64,000 nucleotides of DNA from Harmothoe impar (taxonomy: Eukaryota; Annelida; Polychaeta; Phyllodocida; Polynoidae): NCBI GenBank assembly GCA_947462335.1, contig OX381707.1:82174610-82238609 (forward strand), read 5' to 3'. Below the pieces are notes generated by a model. The model was not told the DNA's origin. It did not search any database and was given only the letters and a program-made list of their open reading frames with translations. Positions 1-10,300 of this stretch are shown piece by piece. The translations under genes were made by a program, and so were the position numbers. The first letter of the stretch is position 1. Every line of letters starts with the position of its first letter.

Positions 1-2
1 TC

Positions 3-2543
3 GCATCCGACTTTCCGGGGTGGGAGGGGCCCGTCTGCTTCGTCAGAGAATCCGACGCAGATTCCGACCCCTTGTTGGACCGAGTTTTAAATCACATAAA
101 CGAGAACGCCAAAGTCATCGGAGAAGCTGTGCTAGAACTTTACCGACCGACCTTAGCGAAGTTAGATGCGGCGATAGGTGAAGCTCTCCTGCTGGAGGAG
201 GCGACGTTCACCCCTTCTCCAGGCGGCTTCGCTGCGGCTCAGACCAGACACCCGTTAGTTCAACTGAAGAAGCGTCTTCTGAGATACATCCGTCAAGCTC
301 CAGTCGTGGGCTTCAACTCGGGGCGTTACGACTTGAACCTGATCAAAATACGCCTTCACTCGTTCTTCGCCTCCGGAGACCGAAGAAACCAAGAATTCAG
401 CGTCATAAAGAGAAGCAATCAATACTTGGCGGTTTACACACAGCACACGGTTTTCTTGGACGTAGTCAACTATTTGGCACCCGGTTACAACTACGCGACC
501 TATTTGCGAGCTTTCACCAGGAACGAAGAGAAAGGTCACTTTCCTTACGAATGGATGACGTCTACCAGGAAACTGGCAAACAGAACGCTGCCACCGAGAT
601 CGGCTTTCGACAGCGAGCTGACGGGCGTCAAAATGTCCGAATCCGACTACGCCGCATGTCAGAAAGTTTGGTCCGACGAGAAGATGCAAACTATGGAAGA
701 CTACTTGATCCACTACAACAACAAAGACGTCAAACCTTTCATAGAAGCTCTGAAAAATCACGCTAAATTTTTCCAAGATCGCGGCATTGACATGTTGAAA
801 GACGGAGTTTCTCTCGCTGGTTTGACTTTACGGTTCCTCTTCCAAAACCTAGAAGACGCGTTCACAATGTTCCCCCAGTTCGACGCCGTCCTCCACGCTC
901 TGATCAAAGAAAATCTAGTCGGCGGTCCTTCCATCATCTTCCATAGATTTCACGAGAAGGGCACCACGCGGATAAGGGAGCACAAGTATGGCGAAGAAGC
1001 GAGACCGTGCCAACACATCCTAGGACTAGACGCTAACTCTCTGTACTTGCGCTGCATGAGCGAAGCGCACTGCACGGGCTATTACGCGGTGAGACGGCCC
1101 GAGACCGAGTTCAAGCCCGAAATTAGGCAAAGAAACTCTCACAGCGCTTTGGAGTGGTTACGCTTCGTAGAGCACGACCGCGACGTGAAACTGCGCCATG
1201 CTTTGAACGGCGGCGAGATGGTTGTAGGCTGTCGGAGAATTCGCGTGGACGGGTTTCACGCGGCCTCTAATACGGTTTTCCAGTTTCACGGGTGTTGGTT
1301 CCACGCTCACGAGTGCATACCGTCGCACCGATATCAGTGCGCTTCACTGAGAGAGGAGAGACGCGACAGAACGACCAGAGTAAGCGCTTACTTGAAAGCG
1401 CTAGGTCACAAGCTGGTCGTCGTGTGGGAGTGCGAATGGCGAGAGATGAAGCGTCGAGATGAGCGGGTCAAGGCCTCCCAACAACGCTGGAAGGTTGACG
1501 CTTTGAAAGTGTCTCGAAACGCGATGAGCGAGAGCGACATCCTTTCCGCTGTGAAAGAGGAGAAAATGTTCGGTTTAGTTCAAGTGGACATCACTACGCC
1601 GCCTCACCTACGAGACTACTTCGAAGAAATGACCCCCGTTTTCAAGAACGCGACCGTTTCAAAATCGGACATAGGCCCTCACATGTCAGACTTTGCGCAG
1701 GAAGAAAAGCTGTTGAACACGCCTCAGAGATGTCTGATAGGGAGTTACCACGGAAAAAATATTCTCTTGGGAACGCCGCTTCTCAAGTGGTATTTAGAGC
1801 ACGGTTTGATAGTCACCAAAGTGCAGCTGGTGGTAGAATACCTACCTAAACGCTCCTTTGCCGGTTTCGCGGACGAAGTAACGGCGGCGCGAAGACGTGG
1901 CGACGTGAACGAGAACGAGAAAATTCTGTCAGACTGTTACAAGTTAATGGGAAACGCTACGTACGGTAAAACAATCTGCAACAAAGAAAAACACACGGCG
2001 GTGAGATACACTGACAGTCGGAAGTTCGAACTATTGGCCAATTCGTGGCGCTTCAAAAAGGCGTCCGAGTTGAGTTCCGATCTGTTTGAAGTCGAACTAC
2101 AACCGAAAACAGTCAAGAACAACCTCCCTATTCAAATAGGGTTCATGGTATACCAGTACGCGAAGTTGAAAATGTTAGAGTTCACATACGACTTCTTGGA
2201 TAGATTCGTCGATCGGCGCGATTATGCCCTTTGTCAAATGGACACCGACAGTCTTTACATGGCTCTCAGCGGTGACACGTTGGATGACCTAGTCAAACCT
2301 CGCCTGAGAGAGACGTACTTCAGAGAGAAACGAAAGTGGCTTCCGACAGCGGTGTGCGACGATCACTTAGAGCTTTTCGTGAAGACAAAAACGGAAAGAG
2401 TGCGAGAATGGTGTCCGCCGCCCGGCGGATGTTGTGAGAGACGGTACCTTCACGATCTGAGAACTTCGGGGCTTATGAAAGCGGAGTGGGAAGGTGACGG
2501 GATCCTAAGTCTCAACCCTAAGACTTACATTTGCTACGATTGA
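3..2543 (+). CDS. DNA polymerase family B, Maverick/Polinton-like, 5' partial
   Basis: This is a replicative DNA polymerase of the protein-primed-like DNA_pol_B_2 type, as carried by Maverick/Polinton elements and related DNA viruses. The frame is open to the left edge, so the N-terminus is missing. Counting codon 72 as residue 1, an exonuclease motif FNSGRYD lies at 81-87, polymerase motif A (DANSLY) at 320, motif B (KLMGNATYGK) at 624 and motif C (DTDS) at 724. Between motifs A and B, residues ~386-456 hold a cysteine/histidine-rich insert with HGCWFH at ~406 and WECEW at 452; this insert is known in many invertebrate polymerases of this group and resembles a small nuclease fold. Base use is CpG-rich, unlike the surrounding DNA, which points to recent arrival. 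The frame stops at TGA 2541-2543 but stays open afterwards (next entry). No other genes of the element are visible. An adintovirus-like integrant is an alternative. Confidence 0.85.
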   Translation, partial: ASDFPGWEGPVCFVRESDADSDPLLDRVLNHINENAKVIGEAVLELYRPTLAKLDAAIGEALLLEEATFTPSPGGFAAAQTRHPLVQLKKRLLRYIRQAPVVGFNSGRYDLNLIKIRLHSFFASGDRRNQEFSVIKRSNQYLAVYTQHTVFLDVVNYLAPGYNYATYLRAFTRNEEKGHFPYEWMTSTRKLANRTLPPRSAFDSELTGVKMSESDYAACQKVWSDEKMQTMEDYLIHYNNKDVKPFIEALKNHAKFFQDRGIDMLKDGVSLAGLTLRFLFQNLEDAFTMFPQFDAVLHALIKENLVGGPSIIFHRFHEKGTTRIREHKYGEEARPCQHILGLDANSLYLRCMSEAHCTGYYAVRRPETEFKPEIRQRNSHSALEWLRFVEHDRDVKLRHALNGGEMVVGCRRIRVDGFHAASNTVFQFHGCWFHAHECIPSHRYQCASLREERRDRTTRVSAYLKALGHKLVVVWECEWREMKRRDERVKASQQRWKVDALKVSRNAMSESDILSAVKEEKMFGLVQVDITTPPHLRDYFEEMTPVFKNATVSKSDIGPHMSDFAQEEKLLNTPQRCLIGSYHGKNILLGTPLLKWYLEHGLIVTKVQLVVEYLPKRSFAGFADEVTAARRRGDVNENEKILSDCYKLMGNATYGKTICNKEKHTAVRYTDSRKFELLANSWRFKKASELSSDLFEVELQPKTVKNNLPIQIGFMVYQYAKLKMLEFTYDFLDRFVDRRDYALCQMDTDSLYMALSGDTLDDLVKPRLRETYFREKRKWLPTAVCDDHLELFVKTKTERVREWCPPPGGCCERRYLHDLRTSGLMKAEWEGDGILSLNPKTYICYD

Positions 2544-2798
2544 GTCAGCGACACCGGTGAAAGAAAATCCAAAAAATGGAGTGCAAAAGGCGTACAGAAG
2601 AAACAAAACCCTCAGGAACCAGACGACTTCTTGGATGTTCTTCGCCAACGAAAAACTCTCATTGCTGTAAATAGAAACTTCAAAGTGGTGCGAAACAAAA
2701 TGGTCACCTACACCATAGAGAAAGACGGCGTGCGCTACTTGTATTATAAGCGTCGCGTGCATTCTGACGGTGTGACAACGAGTCCTTTAGAGATATGA
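2544..2798 (+). pseudogene. Continuation of the polymerase frame after an in-frame TGA
   Basis: The polymerase frame continues without further stops for 84 codons to TGA at 2796-2798. The content is lysine-rich and keeps the composition of the polymerase, ending in a basic Tyr/Arg/Lys patch. It therefore looks like the original C-terminus, separated by a single nonsense codon at 2541-2543. Whether the stop is a mutation, an assembly error or the real end cannot be decided from this copy. AT-rich sequence with several AATAAA-like signals follows to about 2935. Confidence 0.6.
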
Positions 2799-2935
2799 AA
2801 AAAAAAAAATAAGCGTGTGCATCTTTTCAAAAAAATAGAGTGTTTATCAAGATTGAAAAAAAAATAAATAAAAAAAATAAAATAAAATATTGTTGTGTTT
2901 TTATTTTCATACGTCTTCTTTTACTAGTAAGTCGC
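2799..2935. other. AT-rich 3' flank with poly(A) signals
   Basis: An A-rich stretch contains several overlapping AATAAA hexamers around 2862-2890. It is consistent with the 3' end of the polymerase transcript. No other feature is seen. Confidence 0.5.
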
Positions 2936-3380
2936 GCAGTCTCTTAAAGCGTCACTCATGTGACGACGTCGCTTCCAGTCACGTGATCCTAAAGACCCTC
3001 ACTTCCTAAACAAAAAAACTTCTTCTTCCGCTCACGTGATCAATCAAGTCACTTCCGGTCACGTGATCTTCAATGAGGTCACTCACTTCCGGTCGGCCAT
3101 TAGGTCATGTGACGTCACTTCCGCTCACGTGACTCACCAGGTCACTTCCGGTCACGTGATCCTAAATTAGGTCATATGACGTCACTTCCGGTCCCCTAAG
3201 TAGGTCAGTAGGTTACCCAGAATGCACCACTAATCCCCCTAAGTAGGTCACTTCCGGTCACGTGACCAAATGGTGGCCTCTGATTGGCTGCAGGGTTACC
3301 CAGAATGCACCACTAATCCCCTAAGTAGGTCACTTCCGGTCACGTGACCAAATGGAGGCCACTGATTGGCTGCATGTCGA
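2936..3380. promoter_or_regulatory. Clustered CRE / ETS / E-box motifs
   Basis: There are seven CACGTG E-boxes (2980, 3033, 3060, 3126, 3153, 3259, 3341), six CTTCCGG ETS-type sites (3052, 3086, 3145, 3185, 3251, 3332) and TGACGTCA-type CRE cores near 3110 and 3178. They recur in the fixed order CACTTCCGGTCACGTGA. Two inverted CCAAT boxes (GATTGG) lie near 3280 and 3363. The block could be the terminal region of the polymerase-bearing element, a strong promoter, or a minisatellite; the motifs are seen, the role is inferred. Confidence 0.6.
3211..3375. repeat. Tandem duplication of an 82-83 bp unit
   Basis: GGTTACCCAGAATGCACCAC starts at 3211 and again at 3294. The two units stay nearly identical through one ETS site, one E-box and one inverted CCAAT box, with only a few substitutions and a one-base length difference in a C-run. 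Confidence 0.85.
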
Positions 3381-3952
3381 TTGAGTAATAAACAGTACTT
3401 AACTATAGTCCCGTTCCGATACATACTATACTACTAGCTTTGAAATACTTATTTGGCTAGTTGAGTTTCTATCCAATTGATAATCTGGGATTTACTTTTA
3501 GTCACTTTCTATTTTAGGAAATGAGTAGCATTGTCAGCTCGTGCTGTTTTGGGAAGGTCTGGAATCAAAAGGTATGTTTTGTGATGGAGAAAAAAAGTAA
3601 ATGGAGCAGGGTAATAGCCAGAGGGCTTCAGCCGTTGGCATCTGATCAAGAACGGCTTTTAGAGCGGTGCGCTTTTAGAGAATGTGAGGCTGGTAGAAGC
3701 AGTGAATTAAGCCAAGGGGCAGTCTTTATAACAGCCATAGCAGCTTTAATAGTAGTAGCTGCCAGATAGTAGCAGTGGCATGTATAAAACAAGGTGGCCA
3801 GAATATGGTGCCATCTTGTGAGTTTATAAAGGTTTGATTTCCACCATCACTATTCTACCGTATAATGACATGTGTAAATTGTAATGCCCATTGGCTGGAT
3901 ACTGCTCTAATGTGCTATGCCCTTGGTGCATTAAAGCACTAGGTAGCCCTTT
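3381..3952. repeat. Non-coding; 5' fragment of dispersed repeat family R4
   Basis: No credible gene. About 3525-3850 is a diverged relative of 28080-28380: both begin with a GTCAGCT...TTTGGGA(A/G)GTCT-like block and end near a GGTTTGATTTCC / GGTTAGATTTCC block. Confidence 0.5.
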
Positions 3953-4184
3953 AACCCTTTAAGGATGGATATCGCTCATAGATGACATTTGTTATCATGA
4001 TGCACCAATGCAACCCTGGGGCTGCATTGGTGCACCATGCCAACTCTTTTGGAGGGTCTTGACTCTGTAGGGTCGGCATGATGCTTGAATACAGCATTGG
4101 CGAGTTACTCACCAGGGCTGCATTCATGCATCATGATGACCAAGGGTATGATGCATTAAGGCAACATGCCATCCTTAAAGGATT
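3953..4184. mobile_element. Foldback MITE, copy A (most complete)
   Basis: The ends are inverted: AACCCTTTAAGGATGG at 3953-3968 and CCATCCTTAAAGG at 4169-4181. Inside are hairpins made of TGCACCAATGCA.../...TGCATTGGTGCA and a second arm pair around CAGCATTGG...GGCTGCATTCATGCA. There is no coding capacity. It is the reference copy for the related repeats listed below. Confidence 0.75.
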
Positions 4185-5281
4185 AAAGCACTAGGCAGGA
4201 AATAAGGAGTATGCATCTGAGCTATTCCTGTCTAGAATACTTAGTGAGCTTATTGCTTAAACATGCCACAGTTCTTTATGTTCATTTGAAAAGCTGTTAG
4301 AAGGCCTGGACATCCTGTCTAACAGCTGTTGACGGTATATGGGACACCCAATCGCTTTTAACTCTGAATTTATAAAATTTTGCAACGAGTAAAATATTGT
4401 AGCAAATTGCAGTTGAAATCATTGTGCAACTCTAAACACAATATAGACAAATCAAAACCTCAAAAAATGGCTGTTATGCATAAAGATCTTTCTGGCTGCA
4501 TTCATAAAATGATACTGGCACTAACTCTACATACAGTGCATTCCCTAGTTTGCCCTTTACACCAATATTGTTCTTGCCTGGCTACAACTCTACTATCTCA
4601 AATAAGAGTCACACCCAACACAAATTGGCACACCCTGCTTGGCACTCTAAGTTAGTTTGTAAGCACGTTCCCCCTAACAGGTCCCCGTCACACACATCAC
4701 ACAGCTGTACCTTCCCCTAATCAGTTCTCACATGCAACACCTACATCACTTATTGACATGGGCATAGCTCAAATTACCGTGACATCCCTTAAATCCTTTA
4801 AGACGACCTCCTACTTTAAGATAATGTAAAGGGAGAAAATGGCTCAAAATGGTTCTCACTTTGATACTATATGATAAACCCCACCTTTAACACGACCCCC
4901 TATTTTGAGATAAAAACTGTCTTGTAGGGGGAAAAAATACAAAATAAAATGTAGGATTTTGTGATAGCTCCCAGTTCCCATCAATTCCATCTGGCAACCT
5001 CCATGTCATAGACATGTTACATGACTGAGCGACATAGATGGGAGGGAAGCATGGAACGACACATGTTTCTATTGCAGGAGGAAGCTTATGGAAGGCAGAG
5101 ATCAGAAGAGGGTCTGTGTTGAAGCCTTTATAGACGTGGGCAGAGAGCTGATGCTGCCCTTTCCTACATATAGTCAGTCAGAAGGACACAGAGAAAGTGG
5201 CATGAATACAAACCAGCTGTTTGGGGAACTTACTCCTAGTTCTGCAGTACATCAAATTGCTATCAAACTCATTAGAATATG
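4185..5281. repeat. Non-coding; copies of families R8 and R4
   Basis: No gene. About 4608-4755 is a copy of family R8 (marked by CAACACAAATTGGCAC and CACACAGCTGTACCTTCC), found as a tandem pair at 12645-12950. About 5100-5240 matches the 3' part of family R4 (CTGATGCTGCCCTTTCCTA). The rest is AT-rich with nothing recognisable. Confidence 0.5.
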
Positions 5282-5452
5282 ACATTTGTCATCATGCTGC
5301 ACTAATGTAGCCCCAGCGAGTAACTCGCCGGTGCTCCATTGGTGCATCATGCCAACCCTAAGGGAGGGTCAGTATGATGCTTGAATGAAGTCCTGCGGAG
5401 TGACTCATGGCATGATGCATCAACTTATAATGCTGTTCTTAAAGGGTTAAGG
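5282..5452. mobile_element. Foldback MITE, copy B
   Basis: This is a diverged copy of the family. It holds CATCATGCTGCACTAATG, the paired GCGAGTAACTCGC block and the right end TTCTTAAAGGGTTAA. The left terminal repeat is degraded. Confidence 0.6.
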
Positions 5453-7236
5453 GTTAGGGTAGGATGATGATATGAGCATGACACTGATATGATATCAGTG
5501 AAAACCCAAAGAGAGAAGAATCACAGCCGGCGGGATCCCAGAACTATGCATTAATGTAACCAAAGATCCTAACCAGCCCACTCAACAAACCTCTCCCAAT
5601 TCCAGTTCAGGTTTCTCCTCCTGGCTGTATTAGTGCATTCTGTAACAACACATGGCACCACCTGAGCCACGCCTTCTCTGTATGTGTACCACTATTTGTA
5701 TTCAAGAGCTGCTTATGTATGATCATTTATGCCATTCACTTTGAGGCGAGACCAACAATGTGTTGGAGGAGAGATACCTATTCTTATGATTTGGAGCAGT
5801 AATAGAGGGATTCCTGCAAGACAATGTCTGACTCAGAATGGTCCTCAGAGTTGTAGATTAGGTTCATTACATGGAGTAGCTGCCATTCACACAGACCTGC
5901 GGCTGCTTGGGGGAGGAGGCAATGTGAAGCCTCAGCAGGTATTATAGTGTCTCGGTAAGATTCACATTAATACCCTTTAAGGGTTGCATAATGCTTTAAT
6001 GTGCCATGCCCTTGGTCATCTTGATTTATGAATGTACACCAATCCTGTAAGATCTGCATCATTTATGGATGCTACCCATGCATCATCATAGGGCAGTGAA
6101 ACACTCTGCATGGTTAGGGAACCACTGCAGGGGGAGTCATCTCAATATGCCACAAGGTTCCATGTAGCAACACAGGCAATGCAGCAAGTGTTAGAAATAG
6201 GGATCTGAGAATTGCTTCTCAGCCATGTCATGTTCGAGGTTGAATAAGCAGGAGAAAATGAATGTGAAATAAAATGGCATCTGGACATCAAATTACCACT
6301 CAGAAGATGCAAGAAAAATGTAGCTTTGATCGTGGTCAGGATGATAACCCTGACCATGGTCGCAAGCTTCATTTTTCTTGTCCAAAGTGAAAACAAACTG
6401 ATACGTATGGCCCAAAGTGACTTCTACTGTTCACTGAAAGGTGAGACACTCTGCTTCCTACTCTCGCCATTAATTAAAAAATGTTTCTGTCACCCTTCTG
6501 TCCTTTCTGAAATCAATTTAGAATAAGAAATCAAAAGGATCAAATGTGAGAAGAAATAATTATAAAAAGTGATTCAAAAAGAGATTAATAAAGAAACCTC
6601 ATCCAGCGCCCATTACTAAAAAAAGATGAAGAAAGGCCAGACTGACGTTACATAATTTGGAAAAAGATCATACTTCAAATCAGATTGGGAAGAAGATTGT
6701 GTGTTATCTAGCTAAGATATAACGCTCATTTCTCTCTTTGCTTTATTTGACCCAAAAAAAATGGTCCTATTCCCTGATATTCTTTAATTACATAATTTTG
6801 ATTGGACAAGTCTCATATAATCGATCCGAGTTGAAAGTCAATGACTGGAAGCAATGTACGCCACTTTCTGATCTTGCTGCTCTTTCACATAGCTAGTCAT
6901 CAAATTCTAATGCACCATTATTTACTCTCACCTATATTTCTATTCATGGCAAATTGATTTCAGATGCAGAGGCAGATATTGTAAACTTAATTGTACCTGA
7001 ACCTGTTGGACGTTCAAAATTTGTATTCATGGTAAAAATGATAATGTATTTCTTTCTATAGTGGCTTATTTTAATTAAAATGAAAGCCTTCTGCCAATGT
7101 GTTTTTAAAGTCAACTGGAAAAGAAAGTTAACCCGAATGAAAAAAGTATTCATAGCATGTGTAAGGGAAGTGGTTACAACACCCTTCCACGCACCGAACT
7201 GACCCAGTAACATACGGCATGGTCAGATTGTCAGAC
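5453..7236. repeat. Non-coding; dispersed repeat R1 and MITE remnant
   Basis: No gene. About 5760-6440 is homologous to 56530-56934: both contain GTTGTAGATTAGG(T/C)TCATTA followed by ACATGGAGTAGCTGCCATTC, and both end with a CAAA(C/T)TGAT...CAAA(G/C)TGACTT block. A MITE-like remnant lies inside at about 5975-6110. About 6890-6990 resembles 9490-9570 weakly. The remainder is AT-rich. Confidence 0.5.
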
Positions 7237-7309
7237 GGGGAAGTAGCTCAGTTGGTAGAGCAGCAGGTTATGTGATCTGATGGTTGTAGGTTCGAGTCCC
7301 CCTTTCTCT
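7237..7309 (+). tRNA. tRNA-like sequence, probably pseudogene or SINE head
   Basis: The 73 nt fit a cloverleaf: a 7 bp acceptor stem with G-U pairs, a good D arm (TAGCTCAGTTGGTAGAGCA, the A box) and a B box (GGTTCGAGTCC). A T-run at 7314-7321 would stop RNA polymerase III. The anticodon arm has a mismatch and an eight-base loop, and the T stem pairs poorly. A working tRNA is therefore unlikely and no anticodon is assigned. Confidence 0.55.
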
Positions 7310-7322
7310 AGATGTTTTTTTC

Positions 7323-10300
7323 CGCGACCGTTACACAAGTTACAATATCCTTAGCCACCCATTTAGCCACCCATTTAGAGGCATCAATCTCTTAGCACAC
7401 ATTTAGTGTTAGACAGTCTTCTAGGAACCCTATGAAGAAATAGAATTTAGATTCTAAGACCAGCTGCTGCACTCCCGGCCTTGTTGGTCTGGAGGCTTGT
7501 CCAAGGACATTTTTGAGGGAGCCAAGATTTTTAGGGAACATTATTTCTGCGGACATTTCCTGAGTGAAAGCAGATTAACAGATGCCCGGGATGAATAACA
7601 TTGAACATAAATATTGAGAATTCAGCAATTATTTCAATCAATTCTCTTGAGTGGTTGTTTTCTTTGTACACTTTTTTTCTTAAATTACCGAATTCCCACA
7701 AATGGATTACACAGCCTGATTTGTCAATGAAAAATTGCATCAAATCTGACTTGCATGTGTTTTACGTTATATAAAGTTTCATAGTCAGGCACAGGATGAC
7801 AATCATGAATGGTTTGGACTCCTACAAAGGAATATGGCTTAGAACAGCATGTTTTAAACTGGAATTCATGCATCATACTCTCCATATGCAGTTGATACAC
7901 AACCAAAGGCTAAGCATGCTAGAATGCCTGCACACAGTAACTACATTGGTGCATCATGACAAAACAATCATATCTTTAGGTAAAATAATATGTAAACCAG
8001 GCATGATAGGATCTCTACAAGAATCACTAGTCTAAGACTACCTTTACGCTAATCGTGTTGCTCACTAGAGGCAAAGCTCCTTGAAGTGAGATTGATTTCT
8101 ATAAATGAGGACATTTCAGGAAGGATTGTAAAACATCACACAATGATGATCTCTTCACTTTTTCTCTTAGAGATCTAAGGACATCCACATTGATTTAGCA
8201 GAAAGATCAATTGCATCCTTTGCTTCTTGAGTAACACAATTAACCCTTTGCCCTATCCTCTATGTCATGAGTAGCACCAGTGTTGCTGTGTTTGTATCCC
8301 TTTGTTCACTGACAGAGGTGCTTCTGTTTTTAACTAATATCCAAGCAGCCTACCCAGGGCCTTCTGTGACCCATATTCTGCATGCTAATTTGGCATCTAG
8401 ATATGGAGCTCATTCTGTTTTCTGTTAACCTTTTAAGAACAACATAGCTTTAGTATCCTAACGAAAGTCAGAGGTCTACATTACCCTGAATCTCACAATT
8501 AAATTTCACACTTTTACAAAACATGGGTCAATTATTTTTCTATAAATCAATACTTGAAATATATTTGAAAATAAATGAAAGAGAAAATTGAATACAGAAA
8601 TGCATCTAAAATACAAATTAGTTCAATTAATCTCAGTTTAATTCAATTCAATTCATTGCGTTGATTCAGCAGAAGCCTCCTCCTTGCTCAGCCTCACAAG
8701 GTCCCGCTGGATGAATGATGGATTAAATCCCTCTCTTACCCGACAGTTTGTGGTCATACCCTGGTGCCTGTTTGATGGAATATGATGGATTAAGAGGGAT
8801 GGCAGAAACAGTCCCCATGCCATTAAACATGAACATCAAATGAAGATAACAAGGAAACCATTTCCTCACCTTCACACAGCCCTGAGGCATGAATTACCTC
8901 TTTGTGTCTGTGAGGCATGAAACATTCCTCTTGCAGTCTAGTCCTAGTGTGAGCCTCATCATTGTCTGTTCCCATTCAATAACCCATTACCAGACCACCT
9001 TGACTCCAAGTGATCTCTGAGAGCCTGCTGGCTGAGGGGTTAGATGCCACCGTGGCTTCCAATGTTTTATTCAGTAGGTTGCCTGCATTGTCATAGTTAC
9101 TATGGGAGAGTGAGAGGGTCGTCCATTCCAGGTAAGCTGCTATGTAGCAGTACAGGCAAAAAGTCAGACACACAGCTGGGACACTCAGCAACTTTGACAG
9201 CATGAGATTTACTTAATACTCCTCATGATCCAAAAACAGAAACAGTTTAGCTGTTAATGTTATTGCTAAATGGTTAATGTTGGCATTAGTTTACCTAGCA
9301 TTAAACTTAAAGGTTTATGTAACATTGATCAACTGTTCTGATAGCTGATTTAAAACAACACTTTTATCTAATTCCCAATATTGAGTGTAATCTCTAACAA
9401 GATTGTGGTAATGGTTTTTCAGCGTTATCTCTTTACTAATGGACGCAGATTGGGGCTTCCCCCAAGCTCCTTATCTTGTATCTCCTCCACCGCACTGGTC
9501 ATCAAAACTCATTGCACCCTTACCACATTTCCATGGTTGGCAAATTTATTTCAGAAGCTGAGGAAGAAAAAATTGATTGTTATACTTCTATGGGACAGTT
9601 CACTGTTGTCCTTTCATGTGAGATGCCATTTCTCAACATGTTCCATGAATGCAGAAAATATGCGAAGCATTTTGAGAATAGCTTCTGAGCTTTGTTATAG
9701 TTGAGACTGCATTAGAAGGCGGAAGTGAAATAAAAATGAATAAAGAGACTTTACAGTATCATCATCTATAGATACCCGTCCATGTTGGTGTTCTGCTAGT
9801 CAAGCTTCAGGAGCCCTGTACTGTTGAACACATGGATTTTAGGGGTTGGTTTTGGTATTCAATTTCACTTGGAAGCAGAAACTGTAGTAGAATTATTGAA
9901 ATGCTCATGGTTATGGACATTAAGAAGTATGCTGGGTTTGATATCATATGAAGTTATATTCATTGATTTGAATTCTTTTCCTATCTAGTTTTAATAATCT
10001 CCCATCACCCCACAGGTAATAGACTGATGACTAAAAGGAAGAAGATGCAATAAAAGAACATGTTGACGATATTGACAAACTCATGTTACAAATTGGATGG
10101 GAAAGAAAATATATTGTGTCCTGTTTCCTTAGTTTCATAACTACTAAAGCTGACATTAATAACACCAGGAAATGCATACAATAAAATAGAGCAGATATAA
10201 AGAAAAGAGATTAATAACATGATGACACAAAGACCAAAAACCTGTGTAAACCCATCATGAACTCCACTATCCTTCATTGCTATTCAAACTGCTATTACGA

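Noticed and set aside
255..776. 173-codon reading frame on the minus strand opposite the polymerase
   Set aside because: It lies fully antisense to conserved polymerase coding sequence; its composition is a mirror of that frame.
5441..5462. Telomere-like GGGTTAAGGGTTAGGG
   Set aside because: There are only two imperfect units, at the MITE right end; it is explained by the AAAGGGTTAA terminal repeat.
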